DNA from: Chryseobacterium soldanellicola
GTDB taxonomy: Bacteria; Bacteroidota; Bacteroidia; Flavobacteriales; Weeksellaceae
Assembly: GCF_900100115.1 (NCBI RefSeq)
Contig: NZ_FNKL01000004.1
Span: 62,001 to 126,000, forward strand
Direction: 5' to 3'
Length of the DNA: 64,000 bases
A program made the position numbers and the translations under genes. Below the pieces are notes generated by a model. The model ran no database searches. It saw nothing but the letters and a program-made list of their open reading frames with translations, and was not told the origin of the DNA. Shown in pieces: positions 32,221 to 41,670 of this stretch; position 1 is the stretch's first letter; every line of letters begins with the position of its first letter.

Positions 32221-34848
32221 ATGAAATCGATTTTATTGGTAGATCAATTTATTAAGAGGATATCATACCTCGTGTTGCTATGCTTATTTTTTGGACATCT
32301 TCACTCTCAACAATATGCCTACGAGGATAAAATGGTAGGATTCGAATATAGAGCAGATGATCTTTTAAAAAGACTGACACTTGAAGAAAAAATAAGTCTG
32401 ATGCAGGATTCTTCAAGCCCTATTCAAAGGCTTGGTATAAAAAAGTATAACTGGTGGAATGAATCGTTACATGGAGTAGCAAGAGCAGGGTTGGCGACGG
32501 TATTTCCACAACCTATTGGTATGGCCGCGACTTTTGATGAAAATCTTGTCTATCGGGTGTTCAGTGCGGTTTCAGACGAAGCCAGAGCTAAGAATACCAT
32601 TTTCGCAAAACAAGGAAATTACGAACGCTATCAGGGCTTGACCATGTGGACTCCGACAGTCAATATTTTAAGGGATCCACGATGGGGACGGGGCATAGAA
32701 ACGTATGGTGAAGATCCTTATCTGACAGGATTGCTGGGTGTGGCGGCAGTTAAAGGACTACAGGGGCCACGGTTTACCGATCAATATGATAAGGTCCACG
32801 CGTGCGCCAAACACTTTGCCGTACATTCAGGTCCTGAATGGAACCGACATTCATTCGATGCTAAAAATATTAAACCTCGTGATCTTTATGAAACTTATCT
32901 TCATGCGTTTGAAGAACTGGTTAAATCTGGTGACGTACAGGAGGTTATGTGTGCGTATAACCGTTTTGAAGGCGAACCCTGCTGTGGCAGCAACCAGCTG
33001 TTAATGCAGATATTACGAAAAGAGTGGGGGTTTAAAGGAATTGTGGTTTCTGACTGTGGAGCTATTGCCGACTTCTATAAAGAAAATGCCCACAAAACCC
33101 ATAATGATGCAATTAAAGCTTCAGCTGCTGCGGTATTGAGTGGAACTGATCTGGAGTGCGGTTCCAGCTATAAAAAGCTGAAGGAGGCAGTAATGAACGG
33201 CGATATCAAAGAAAGTGAGATTGACGTATCGGTACGAAGATTATTGCTCGCAAGATTCAGACTTGGTGAGATGGATGATCTGGAAGATGTTAGTTGGTCA
33301 AAAATTAATCCTTCTGTTATCGCATCTCCGGAGCATGCAAAACTTGCTTTAGAAGCTGCCAGAAAATCAATCGTGTTATTAGAGAACAAAAATAATACAC
33401 TCCCACTTAAGAAAGACGGAATTAAAATCGCCGTGATGGGTCCGAATGCCAATGATCCTGTGATGCAATGGGGAAATTACAATGGTACCCCAAAAAGAAC
33501 CGTGACCATTCTGGATGGAATAAGGTCAACTTCAAAAAATTCGTCGAATGTAATTTTTGAACAGGGTACAGGACTGGTCGAGAATACTGTTTTTGAAAGT
33601 GCTTATGCTGAATGTTCCTTTAAAGATCAAAAGGGAGTTAATGCAAAATATTGGAATAACACGGAAACTAAAGGTTCACCAAAGGTTATGCAGAATCTCG
33701 GGCATCCTTTTAACCTCTGTACATCTGGCAATACTGTTTTTGCACCAAGTGTTGAGCTGACCGGTTTTTCAGCTGAATATGAAACGGTATTTAAACCCAC
33801 AAAATCGGGAGAGGTGACCCTTCAACTGTACGTGAATGGAAAGGTGCAAGTTATGGTGAATGATAAGTTAGTGAAAGAAGCAAAAACAGGACACGGAGCC
33901 AGAAAATTAAACCACAGTTTTCAAGTAGAAAGTGGAAAATCCTATGCTATAAAAATCATCTTTGCACACGGTAGCGGGGATGCCCAACTTAATTTTGATA
34001 TTGGGTACGATGAGGCTGTTGATTATCAAAAATCTTTAAATAAAATAAAAGATTCGGATATCATTGTTTTTGCAGGCGGCATTTCTCCATTGCTGGAAGG
34101 AGAAGAGATGGGTGTTGATCTCCCCGGATTTAAAAGAGGTGACCGTACAGACATTAATCTTCCAGAGGTACAGTTGAATCTTCTTAAAGAACTTCATAAG
34201 ACAGGAAAACCGATTGTGTTTATCAACTGTTCAGGGTCATCGATCGCTTTGGGAAAAGTAGCGAAGCACAGTTCGGCAATTATACAGGCGTGGTATCCGG
34301 GGCAGGAAGGTGGAAAGGCAGTGGCGGATGTTCTTTTCGGAGACTACAACCCTTCGGCACGTCTTCCTATCACTTTTTATAAAAATATTGATCAGCTTCC
34401 CGATTTTGAAAACTATGATATGGAAGGTCGCACCTATAGGTATTTTCGTAGTGAGCCACTTTATCCGTTCGGGTATGGTCTGAGCTACAGCAATTTTAAG
34501 TATGGAAAAATTAAAGCAGAGAAAAGAAAAATAAGTAAAGGTGATTCGGTCGAGATTACAATTCCGGTTACCAATGTCAGCAATGTCAATGGCTTTGAAA
34601 CAGTACAATTGTACGTAAAAAAAATGGATGATTCAAAAGGTCCAATCCGAAATTTAAGAGCTGTAAAAAAAGTTTTCATTAAAGGTGGTGAAACCGTTTC
34701 AGTAAAATTTACGGTTGGAGAGAAGGAATTAAAATGGTGGAGTGAGGATGTAAGCGACATGGTAGTGCAAAGTGGAGATTACAGAATAGAAGTTGGCAAA
34801 AGTTCAATCAAAAAGGACTTAAAACAAATAAGGTTAAAAGTTAGGTAA
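32221..34848 (+). CDS. Glycoside hydrolase family 3 enzyme (beta-xylosidase/beta-glucosidase type) with PA14 insertion
   Basis: This 875-residue exported enzyme has a signal peptide (hydrophobic core LVLLCLFFGHLHSQ). The GH3 catalytic barrel follows (KYNWWNESLHGVARAG near residue 80, then WTPTVNILRDPRWGRGIETY, CAKHFAVHSGPEWNRHSFDA), with the nucleophile Asp near residue 278 in GIVVSDCGAI. The second GH3 domain begins near residue 370 (KSIVLLENKNNTLPLKK) and is interrupted by a PA14-like module (residues ~465-590: AKYWNNTETKG, GFSAEYETVFKPTKSGEVTL). It resumes with VDLPGFKRGDRTDINLPEVQ. A fibronectin-III-like tail ends the protein. This layout is typical of periplasmic Bacteroidota xylosidases/glucosidases acting on plant polysaccharide fragments. 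It stands alone, with no SusCD pair. Confidence 0.9.
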   Translation: MKSILLVDQFIKRISYLVLLCLFFGHLHSQQYAYEDKMVGFEYRADDLLKRLTLEEKISLMQDSSSPIQRLGIKKYNWWNESLHGVARAGLATVFPQPIGMAATFDENLVYRVFSAVSDEARAKNTIFAKQGNYERYQGLTMWTPTVNILRDPRWGRGIETYGEDPYLTGLLGVAAVKGLQGPRFTDQYDKVHACAKHFAVHSGPEWNRHSFDAKNIKPRDLYETYLHAFEELVKSGDVQEVMCAYNRFEGEPCCGSNQLLMQILRKEWGFKGIVVSDCGAIADFYKENAHKTHNDAIKASAAAVLSGTDLECGSSYKKLKEAVMNGDIKESEIDVSVRRLLLARFRLGEMDDLEDVSWSKINPSVIASPEHAKLALEAARKSIVLLENKNNTLPLKKDGIKIAVMGPNANDPVMQWGNYNGTPKRTVTILDGIRSTSKNSSNVIFEQGTGLVENTVFESAYAECSFKDQKGVNAKYWNNTETKGSPKVMQNLGHPFNLCTSGNTVFAPSVELTGFSAEYETVFKPTKSGEVTLQLYVNGKVQVMVNDKLVKEAKTGHGARKLNHSFQVESGKSYAIKIIFAHGSGDAQLNFDIGYDEAVDYQKSLNKIKDSDIIVFAGGISPLLEGEEMGVDLPGFKRGDRTDINLPEVQLNLLKELHKTGKPIVFINCSGSSIALGKVAKHSSAIIQAWYPGQEGGKAVADVLFGDYNPSARLPITFYKNIDQLPDFENYDMEGRTYRYFRSEPLYPFGYGLSYSNFKYGKIKAEKRKISKGDSVEITIPVTNVSNVNGFETVQLYVKKMDDSKGPIRNLRAVKKVFIKGGETVSVKFTVGEKELKWWSEDVSDMVVQSGDYRIEVGKSSIKKDLKQIRLKVR

Positions 34849-35106
34849 TTTCTAATAAATGCCTTGAGGAATGGATATTGAACGTCGATTTCAAAGTTCC
34901 TAGATAGATCAAGATCATCGTTCCTCTTAGTGGCTACCTTGTTAAAAGTGGTTGATAAAGTTGCTAACACAGCCTCCATTTACTGCAGTTATTTGAAGAC
35001 TATAAGAAAACTGCCACTATAAACTACAGTTATTCCTATTTTAAAAGCATTTCCTATTGATCGTACTATCAGCAAAAAATCCGAACCATTGCGGTCCGGA
35101 CTTTCC
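34849..35106 (-). terminator. Terminator of the secreted hydrolase gene (hairpin at 35074-35100)
   Basis: On the minus strand TCCGGACC (35100-35093) pairs with GGTTCGGA (35087-35080) with one mismatch and is followed by TTTTTT (35079-35074). The remainder of the 258-bp spacer between convergent genes holds nothing recognisable. Confidence 0.75.
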
Positions 35107-36042
35107 TTATCTTAAATTTTTAATGTTGACATCTTGCCAAAGATCATTATTCGTAATCTCAGGATTAATTCCTGTAAAAACCTTGGCGGCTGTTTGGTCT
35201 CCAAGCAAAGTGTACAAGAACCATGCTGTCATATATCCGTCCGCTTTGAAAAGCATGTCTCCGTGGTCAACATCTTTTCGTCGTGCTATGACGGCGACCG
35301 CACTTGAACGCAAATGGTAAAAGTTTTCTCTCATAGACCATAAAGGAGCAATACCACTGTTGGCATCCTTTTCTTTTCCCGCGTCAAAACCACCAGTTCC
35401 TGCAACTGCAAAGTATGGAATATTAATTTTATCAATATCGTAAGACCATTTCAATCCAACAGCCAGCGCATGCTTTGGTGTACTTGCTGCAAAAATAGAG
35501 CTGTAGTATTGTCCGTTTTTCTGGTTCGTAACAGCATTGATTGCTGCAACACCTCCTTGTGAATGCCCTGAGATTCCAATCTGCTTGGCGTTAACTTTCT
35601 GATAAAAAATACTATTCTTATTACTGTTCTCTGATAATATTAAATCTAAGGACTCAGCTGAAGATTCACCACTCCAAGAAGATTTATCATCATTTCCGAT
35701 CACAATAAAGCCCCATGAAGCCAGATGTTTAAATACTTCCTCATAAGAACTATTTATTACGTCGGTACCATTGGCAAATATTACAACAGGATATGATTTG
35801 TTACCATCTTGAAGATCCTGAGGGTACCAAACTTTAATATTCGTATACTTGGCTTTGTTGACAGGATAATAGCTAAACCTTACCTGGTCAGGACCAAATG
35901 CTGTATATTTCCTTTCAATCTGAGCTCTGGTCTCTATCTTATTCTGGTCTCCTACGGAAACTGAAGGACCAGCCCAAGAATTAACAATTAATAGCTGTGT
36001 TAAAACTGTTGCAATCAACAGTATTTTAGTTATAATATTCAT
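35107..36042 (-). CDS. Secreted alpha/beta hydrolase, chlorophyllase/cutinase-like
   Basis: The 311-residue protein has a signal peptide (IITKILLIATVLTQLLIVNS). The alpha/beta-hydrolase core follows: KSYPVVIFANGTDVINSSYE (first strand and oxyanion region), FKHLASWGFIVIGNDDKSSW, nucleophile motif GISGHSQGGVAAINA (Ser near residue 160), PYFAVAGTGGFDAG with a candidate Asp, and RRKDVDHGDML with a candidate His. The closest pattern is the chlorophyllase/PETase-like 'alpha/beta hydrolase family' of secreted esterases. Substrate unknown. It is convergent with the GH3 gene and transcribed alone. An AT-rich, gene-free leader lies upstream. Confidence 0.8.
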   Translation of the reverse strand: MNIITKILLIATVLTQLLIVNSWAGPSVSVGDQNKIETRAQIERKYTAFGPDQVRFSYYPVNKAKYTNIKVWYPQDLQDGNKSYPVVIFANGTDVINSSYEEVFKHLASWGFIVIGNDDKSSWSGESSAESLDLILSENSNKNSIFYQKVNAKQIGISGHSQGGVAAINAVTNQKNGQYYSSIFAASTPKHALAVGLKWSYDIDKINIPYFAVAGTGGFDAGKEKDANSGIAPLWSMRENFYHLRSSAVAVIARRKDVDHGDMLFKADGYMTAWFLYTLLGDQTAAKVFTGINPEITNNDLWQDVNIKNLR

Positions 36043-36512
36043 GCATAAAAATTTTAATAAAATTACAGTTGCTACTATATCTATCTATGAGATCAGGGGC
36101 CGACCGTTTAGATTAATGTTAGAAGTAAGTAAAGGAAAATGATAAATAAAATACAAGTCGTAATATAATTGCAAATGTAGTAATCAGTTTGTTTTCTAAA
36201 GAAATTACTACACAAAGAGTAAAAAATTCTATACCAAATGAGATGATTTAGAGAGACTGTATTAGACTTTGATGTACAACTATAGCGAAGCGGTATCATT
36301 TGATGTACCATACATAATTTATCGATCAAAAAGGTGAAATGATTGGTCGACCGCAGATTTTGTAAGACGAGTTTTTTATCATCTGTACCAGATCATAATT
36401 TGACAATTTTTGCTGCTCAAATCAGAAATATACCTTTGAAGTTTTGGTTATCTCAATTTTTCTTGTAAAATTCCGCTTAGTCATACGTATCAATAAATTT
36501 AAGTTTTATACT
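36043..36512. other. Gene-free spacer
   Basis: About 470 bp without a defensible gene. A Leu/Ile-rich minus-strand frame at 36108-36329 has no matching pattern and is not accepted. No T-tailed hairpin for the dnaE-like gene is seen. Confidence 0.45.
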
Positions 36513-39500
36513 TTAATTCATTTTTTTTCTCGGCAATCCGACCTCAAATTCCTGTGGATATGGTTCTCTTGAAGTCATACTCAAGTCTTCCCTAAGGCTC
36601 CTTTCCATTTCCAGTGATTTTTCTTTATCCATTGAATATCTTGGGTCAGCCATCAGTGGCATCTTTGCCATTTTTGTGATGGTGATCGTGGGGAAATGGA
36701 AATCAACTTCGACCGTTCCCAACAAGAGATAACAGCCGCCGCCCTGAAAAGGATATTCTTCCAGGCAGTTGGGGAAATGTGCCGTATCGAAGTATTCACC
36801 TTCAACATCTATCCAGGTTCCGAAAAACATAGCTCCTCTTTTAGTAGGAACATGCTTTCTGGAAATCAGATAGGCCAACATCTTCACCTGCCTTTTGTGG
36901 AATTTCGTGAGGTCTTTGGCCATAACGGTTCCCCTATATCTGGTCTGTAATAGATCAAACGGGCTGAAAGATACGGGAAAGCCAAGGATCTCGATCTCGT
37001 CAAAGGCATCTTCAAACGGATCCCTTTGTATGTTAGGCAGCTGATATTCTTTTTTGGGCTCATCAAGTAAAGTCAGCTGCCTATTGTCAGGTCTATTTCC
37101 TGCCATCAGAAACCTGGCCTCTATGAGCAATTCATGTTTTTGTTTTCCGGTAAAACGGAAAGCTCCGATGAATATCAATATCTGCAATGTTTCAATGCCG
37201 ATCGGAATCCTTTTGACAAAATCTTCAAGACAAATATAATCACCATTATTTTTCCTTTCTTCAGGGATCATCTGTGCGATCCTTCCTTCAAGTTTTTCAA
37301 TATGCATCAATCCCAGATAAACTTCGGTCCCGTAGACTGTTGTCTGTAATTCACTCAGGTTGACGCACGGATTACAGATCGTAGCCCCTGACATCTTTGC
37401 TTCGTGGACATAAACTTCCGTCCTATAAAATCCACCGCCGTTATTGATGGCACAGACCATAAATTCGATGGGATAGTACACTTTTAGGTAAAGACTCTGA
37501 TAACTTTCTACTGCGTACGAGGCCGAGTGCGCCTTGCAGAATGAATAACCGGCAAACGATTCGATCTGTCTGTAAACTTCTTTTGATAGTTGTTCCGGAT
37601 GCCCCAATTCTTTACAGGATTCAAAGAAATGGTCCTTCACTTTTTGAAGGGCCGAGAGAGAGCGACCTTTGCCGCTCATCGCTCTCCTAAGAACATCTCC
37701 GTCAGGAGCGGACAGGCCGCCAAAGTGCAATGCGATCTTGATCACATCTTCCTGATAGACCATAATACCATAAGTTTCGCCCAGTTCCTTTTCAAAGACC
37801 ACATGGAAATATTCGAACTTGTCAGGATTATTATGCCTGAAGATATATTCCCGCATCATGCCACTCTGTGCCACACCCGGACGGATAATAGAGGAGGCTG
37901 CGACAAGAACCTTATAGTTCTCACATTTCAGTCTTCTCAATAATCCGCGCATGGCCGGGCTCTCGATGTAAAAGCATCCTATCGTTTTGCCGATGCTCAG
38001 GAATTCATTGCACCTGGCCTCATTTTTCGACAGGGTAGTGTCCTTGATATCTACTGTGATTCCTCTTTTTTCCTTAATGAGGTCGACCGTGTCTTTGATC
38101 GTTCCCAGACCTCTCTGGGATAAGATGTCAAATTTTTCCAAACCAATAGCCTCCGCCGTATGCATATCAAACTGCACGATAGGAAAGCCTTTGGGCGGCA
38201 TCTCCAATGCAGAATAATGGGTGATAGGTTCCTCTGAGATCAGGATCCCGCAGGAATGCATGCTTCTCTGATTAGGATATTTCTCCAGCATTTTCCCGTA
38301 ATGATGCACCAATCTGAATACAGAGTTATCATCACGTTGATCCATTGGTCTTCCTGCCAGAATATCCAATTCCTCCTTTGGTAGTCCGAATGCCTTTCCG
38401 ACCTCCCGGAAGATCGACCTGTATTTGAATTCGACATTCGTTCCGCAAAAGGCAACGTGGTCTTTGCCATATCTTTGGAAGATATACTCAAGGATGGTAT
38501 CGCGGGTCTGCCAGCTCCAGTCTATGTCAAAGTCGGGTGGAGTTTTCCGGTTGAGATTTAAAAAACGTTCAAAATAAAGGTCAAGTTCCAAAGGGCATAT
38601 ATCCGTAATTCCAATACAGTAACTGACAATGGAATTGGCACCACTTCCACGCCCGACGTGCATGAATCCCATCCGGTTGCTGTATTGGATGATGTCCCAG
38701 GTAATCAGAAAATACCCGCAGAAATTCAATTGATCAATAACGCCCAATTCTTTTTCAACCCTTGCCTTGGCATCAGCATCACCGTCAGGATATCTTCTTT
38801 CAAGACCTTCATAAGCTAATTCTTTCAACAGCTTAAAATCATTTTCCCTGCTGTCTGTAAAATGCTTCTTATTCTTAGGCGTGGAAAAGTCAAAATCAAA
38901 ACTGCAGCTGTTGACCAGATATTTTGTGTTCTCAATGATCTGGGGATAAAGTTTATAAGCACTTAAAAGCTTTTTCTTATCAACAAATATCTCGGTACTT
39001 TGACAATGGTCATTTTCTGTGAGCTTGCTGATCAAAGTGTTTCCATCGATCGCCCTTAAGATCTTGTGCAGCTCATATTCCTCAGTCCCATTAAAGGTTA
39101 TCGGATAGAGAATGACCATCTTGTCAATCAATTTTTTCAGCTCAGGCCTTACCAAGAGGTTCAATTCATTCTCTCTTATACCGATGAACTCATATTCCAG
39201 CAGCTTCTCAGGAATGTTCTCCAAAGGATAGATGACAAAAGTATTTTCTAGGGAAGGATTCGTTTTAGGGATCTCAATTCCTTCACAGTTATGATCTGTC
39301 AAAAGCCGGTTCGTTTCCGCAATACCTTTAGCATTTTTAGCGAGACAAATGTAATATTGTTCATTTTCAACGCGGACATCAACGCCGACAATCGGTTTGA
39401 TACAATTCTTCTCACAGAGCTTATAAAAATCATAGATCCCGGTCACCGTATTGATGTCTGTCAGGGCCAGTGTTCTAATATTCAGATCCACAGCCTTCCG

Positions 39501-39566
39501 TACCAGATCCTCAATGGAAATGGTGCCGTACCGAAGGCTGTGATAAGAATGGCAATTGAGAAACAT
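36513..39566 (-). CDS. DnaE-type DNA polymerase III alpha subunit (error-prone, short form)
   Basis: The 1017-residue protein is a C-family polymerase: PHP domain at residues ~1-70 (LNCHSYHSLRYGTISIEDLV, LALTDINTVTGIYDFYKLCE), palm with HVGRGSGANSIVSYCIG and the catalytic carboxylates in PPDFDIDWSW near residue 343, fingers, then HhH and an OB-like C-terminus. At about 1000 residues it is shorter than the replicative DnaE and matches the DnaE2-like form linked to Y-family polymerases in damage-inducible cassettes. It lies 10 bp after dinB and must be co-transcribed. The PHP domain has lost part of the usual HxHxxxSxxDG pattern (NCHSYHSLRYG), so exonuclease activity is doubtful. Confidence 0.9.
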   Translation of the reverse strand: MFLNCHSYHSLRYGTISIEDLVRKAVDLNIRTLALTDINTVTGIYDFYKLCEKNCIKPIVGVDVRVENEQYYICLAKNAKGIAETNRLLTDHNCEGIEIPKTNPSLENTFVIYPLENIPEKLLEYEFIGIRENELNLLVRPELKKLIDKMVILYPITFNGTEEYELHKILRAIDGNTLISKLTENDHCQSTEIFVDKKKLLSAYKLYPQIIENTKYLVNSCSFDFDFSTPKNKKHFTDSRENDFKLLKELAYEGLERRYPDGDADAKARVEKELGVIDQLNFCGYFLITWDIIQYSNRMGFMHVGRGSGANSIVSYCIGITDICPLELDLYFERFLNLNRKTPPDFDIDWSWQTRDTILEYIFQRYGKDHVAFCGTNVEFKYRSIFREVGKAFGLPKEELDILAGRPMDQRDDNSVFRLVHHYGKMLEKYPNQRSMHSCGILISEEPITHYSALEMPPKGFPIVQFDMHTAEAIGLEKFDILSQRGLGTIKDTVDLIKEKRGITVDIKDTTLSKNEARCNEFLSIGKTIGCFYIESPAMRGLLRRLKCENYKVLVAASSIIRPGVAQSGMMREYIFRHNNPDKFEYFHVVFEKELGETYGIMVYQEDVIKIALHFGGLSAPDGDVLRRAMSGKGRSLSALQKVKDHFFESCKELGHPEQLSKEVYRQIESFAGYSFCKAHSASYAVESYQSLYLKVYYPIEFMVCAINNGGGFYRTEVYVHEAKMSGATICNPCVNLSELQTTVYGTEVYLGLMHIEKLEGRIAQMIPEERKNNGDYICLEDFVKRIPIGIETLQILIFIGAFRFTGKQKHELLIEARFLMAGNRPDNRQLTLLDEPKKEYQLPNIQRDPFEDAFDEIEILGFPVSFSPFDLLQTRYRGTVMAKDLTKFHKRQVKMLAYLISRKHVPTKRGAMFFGTWIDVEGEYFDTAHFPNCLEEYPFQGGGCYLLLGTVEVDFHFPTITITKMAKMPLMADPRYSMDKEKSLEMERSLREDLSMTSREPYPQEFEVGLPRKKMN

Positions 39567-39576
39567 AATGCTATAT

Positions 39577-40722
39577 TTATTTATTTAAAAACCCGGACGC
39601 CCTGCTGATGCTGGAAGTCCCGAATCTGTTCTTGATCCTGTCCATGGTCTGATAAAGGGAGATCAATTCTTCGGTATCCTCGAAAAGGTCCATCTGATGA
39701 CTCCCGTGCACAAGACCGGTGAAGCGGATGCCTATCAGACGGATCCGCATTCTTCGGGTATATACTTTATTGAACAATTCAAGCACTGCCCTGAGCAGAG
39801 TATGGTCGGCAGAAGTGTACGGAACCTTGCACTGTTTTGTCTCTGTGTCAAAGTTGGAATACCTGATCTTGACGGTGACGGTAGAGGTCAACCATTTTTC
39901 CTGCCTTAGCTGATAGGCCAGCTTTTCGACCATTCCCGACAAAATGCTTCTGATCTGATGAACATCGATCGTATCCTCAGAAAATGTATCTTCGGTGGAT
40001 ATTGATTTCCTGTCAGAATAGGGCACTACGGGTGTATCATCGATGCCATGGGCTTTTTTCCAAAGTACCGTCCCATTTTTTCCGATCAGTTGATGTAGGA
40101 CCTCGACAGGCATCTCACTAAGGGTTTGTATTGTTTTAACGCCCAATCTGGAGAACAGATTAAAAGTTTCGGTGCCGACCATCGGGATCTTTTTGATGGA
40201 TAGGGGATTTAAAAAATTCTGGATATGGGGAGCCCTGACCTCCAGTCTGCCTGTCGGTTTTGATTCACCGGTCCCGATCTTGGATACCGTCTTATTGGTG
40301 GAAAGGGCAAAGCTGATCGGCAGACCTGTATTTTTCTGAACAGCATCTGCGATCTCATTGGTCCATTGAAAGCATCCGAAGAATTGGTCCATTCCTGAAA
40401 GGTCAAGATAAAATTCATCAATACTGGCTTTCTCCAGCACCGGTACTTTTTCCTGAATGACCTCGGTCACCAGATGCGACATATTGGAATAATATTCCAT
40501 ATCTCCTTTGATGACCTTTGCCTCAGGGCATAGCCTCAATGCCATTTTTATCGGCATCGCTGAACGCACCCCAAATTTCCGAACCTCATAGGAGCATGAT
40601 GCCACCACACCACGGTCCCCACCTCCAATGATCACAGGCTGTTTCTCCAAGACGGAGTTTTTCAGCCGCTCACAGGAGACAAAGAATGTGTCCAGGTCCA
40701 TATGTGCAATTGCTCTTTCCAT
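39577..40722 (-). CDS. dinB: DNA polymerase IV, Y-family
   Basis: This 381-residue Y-family polymerase starts with the metal-site motif AIAHMDLDTFFVSCERLKN, then GVVASCSYEVRKFGVRSAMP and the second carboxylate pair in LEKASIDEFYLDLSGMDQF (residues ~98-116). HhH and little-finger segments follow (IKKIPMVGTETFNLFSRLGV, YSDRKSISTEDTFSEDTIDV). It performs translesion synthesis with low fidelity. A consensus -7 box (TAAGTTTG) ends four bases before the ATG, so the operon message is probably leaderless. It is divergent from the LexA-like repressor, with a palindromic operator between them. Symbol given by family; it could equally be called an ImuB/DinB-type polymerase of the cassette. Confidence 0.9.
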   Translation of the reverse strand: MERAIAHMDLDTFFVSCERLKNSVLEKQPVIIGGGDRGVVASCSYEVRKFGVRSAMPIKMALRLCPEAKVIKGDMEYYSNMSHLVTEVIQEKVPVLEKASIDEFYLDLSGMDQFFGCFQWTNEIADAVQKNTGLPISFALSTNKTVSKIGTGESKPTGRLEVRAPHIQNFLNPLSIKKIPMVGTETFNLFSRLGVKTIQTLSEMPVEVLHQLIGKNGTVLWKKAHGIDDTPVVPYSDRKSISTEDTFSEDTIDVHQIRSILSGMVEKLAYQLRQEKWLTSTVTVKIRYSNFDTETKQCKVPYTSADHTLLRAVLELFNKVYTRRMRIRLIGIRFTGLVHGSHQMDLFEDTEELISLYQTMDRIKNRFGTSSISRASGFLNK

Positions 40723-40726
40723 TCTG

Positions 40727-40734
40727 CAAACTTA
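40727..40734 (-). promoter_or_regulatory. -7 box of the dinB-dnaE operon, leaderless layout
   Basis: On the minus strand TAAGTTTG (40734-40727) is followed by four bases and the dinB ATG (40722-40720). The same TAnnTTTG-N4-ATG arrangement is seen at marR. Confidence 0.6.
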
Positions 40735-40757
40735 GTCACGTTTTTAAACAAAATTTG

Positions 40758-40784
40758 TATATTTGTTGTCATAAATTATGACAA
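40758..40784 (+). promoter_or_regulatory. Repressor-gene -7 box and 19-bp palindromic operator
   Basis: TATATTTG at 40758-40765 matches TAnnTTTG. Directly after it, TTGTCATAA (40766-40774), one central base and TTATGACAA (40776-40784) form a perfect inverted repeat that overlaps the expected transcription start and the repressor's first codon. Confidence 0.75.
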
Positions 40785-41563
40785 TGTCAATTTTTGCAGA
40801 TAACATCGTGTTTTTGAGAGGTCAAAAAAATCTAACCCAACATAAGCTGGCGGACGAACTCATTCTTACAAGATCAAGATACGTTTCATACGAATATGGA
40901 AATGCAGAACCACCGATTGAGGTATTGGTCCGGATCTCCAAGTATTACAATATTAGTATCGACCTTTTGGTAACGGTCGATATCAGGAAATATCCTTTGG
41001 ATAGGATGGTCAATCTGCCAGGGAATAAGATATTACTTCCGGTAGCAGTAGATTCGGAAGGGAATAATTTCATTGAGATCGTACCTCAAAAAGCTTCTAT
41101 GGGTTACTTGAAAGGATTCAGCGACCCTGAGTTCATTGAAGGTCTTCAGAAAATGCAGCTGCCTTTCTTAAAAAACGGAAAATACCGTGCATTTTTAGCG
41201 GATGGTGATTCCATGCCGCCCTTTGCAGACCAATCGATCATCATCGGAGAGTATGTAGAAAAACTGGAAGACCTGAAGTCAAATAAGGAATTTATTTTTG
41301 TCACCACTGAAGGCATTACCTACAAGACCTTTTTGAAAAGGAACAAAAAGATCATTACCGTATCAGCCGATAACTCATTTTACGAACCGTACGACATTGC
41401 ATTGGAGGATATCGCAGAAGTATGGCGTTATGTAAGAGGGATACTTCCCCAGAATTACAAACCGTATACTCTCCCTGATGAGGCCAATCTCAAAAATCTC
41501 GTGGCAGAAGCCAAGCGAAGCATAAGCAATCTGGAGAATGGAATTCTCAAACTCAATCCGTAA
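40778..41563 (+). CDS. XRE/S24-peptidase LexA-like repressor
   Basis: The 261-residue protein has a Cro/C1 helix-turn-helix (residues ~8-65: LTQHKLADELILTRSRYVSY, EPPIEVLVRISKYYNISIDL) and a C-terminal S24/LexA-like domain (residues ~120-225). The latter has FLADGDSMPPFADQSIIIGE (the GDSM-P motif with the catalytic Ser) and TYKTFLKRNKKIITVSADNS (the catalytic Lys region). It should self-cleave on activated RecA, as LexA-like repressors do. The start is either the ATG at 40778 (inside the palindrome) or the ATG at 40784; I keep the first. Divergent from dinB-dnaE, it is the obvious candidate to repress both promoters through the 19-bp palindrome. AlkB follows. Confidence 0.85.
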   Translation: MTMSIFADNIVFLRGQKNLTQHKLADELILTRSRYVSYEYGNAEPPIEVLVRISKYYNISIDLLVTVDIRKYPLDRMVNLPGNKILLPVAVDSEGNNFIEIVPQKASMGYLKGFSDPEFIEGLQKMQLPFLKNGKYRAFLADGDSMPPFADQSIIIGEYVEKLEDLKSNKEFIFVTTEGITYKTFLKRNKKIITVSADNSFYEPYDIALEDIAEVWRYVRGILPQNYKPYTLPDEANLKNLVAEAKRSISNLENGILKLNP

Positions 41564-41670
41564 GAATAAAAACTTCCCCGGAGGGAAGCTAAAAACACAA
41601 ATGATGAAAAAAAAATTATCCCATTAAATTGGGATTTGATAAAGATAAATATTTTACACAAAAAATCAAA
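41564..41670. other. Spacer with two small stem-loops between repressor and alkB
   Basis: CTTCCC (41573-41578) pairs with GGGAAG (41583-41588), and ATCCCA pairs with TGGGAT near 41618-41636. Neither has a T-run, so they may attenuate rather than end transcription into alkB. Confidence 0.4.

Noticed and set aside
32221..36042. Polysaccharide utilisation locus
   Set aside because: A GH3 enzyme and a secreted esterase are present but there is no SusC/SusD pair or dedicated sensor, and the two genes are convergent.
36108..36329. Minus-strand frame of 73 codons with a hydrophobic end
   Set aside because: Composition follows the AT-rich DNA, no ribosome-binding site or family.
39577..41563. umuDC-like operon
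   Set aside because: The S24 protein has an N-terminal HTH and is divergent from the polymerase, so it is a repressor-type LexA relative rather than UmuD beside UmuC.
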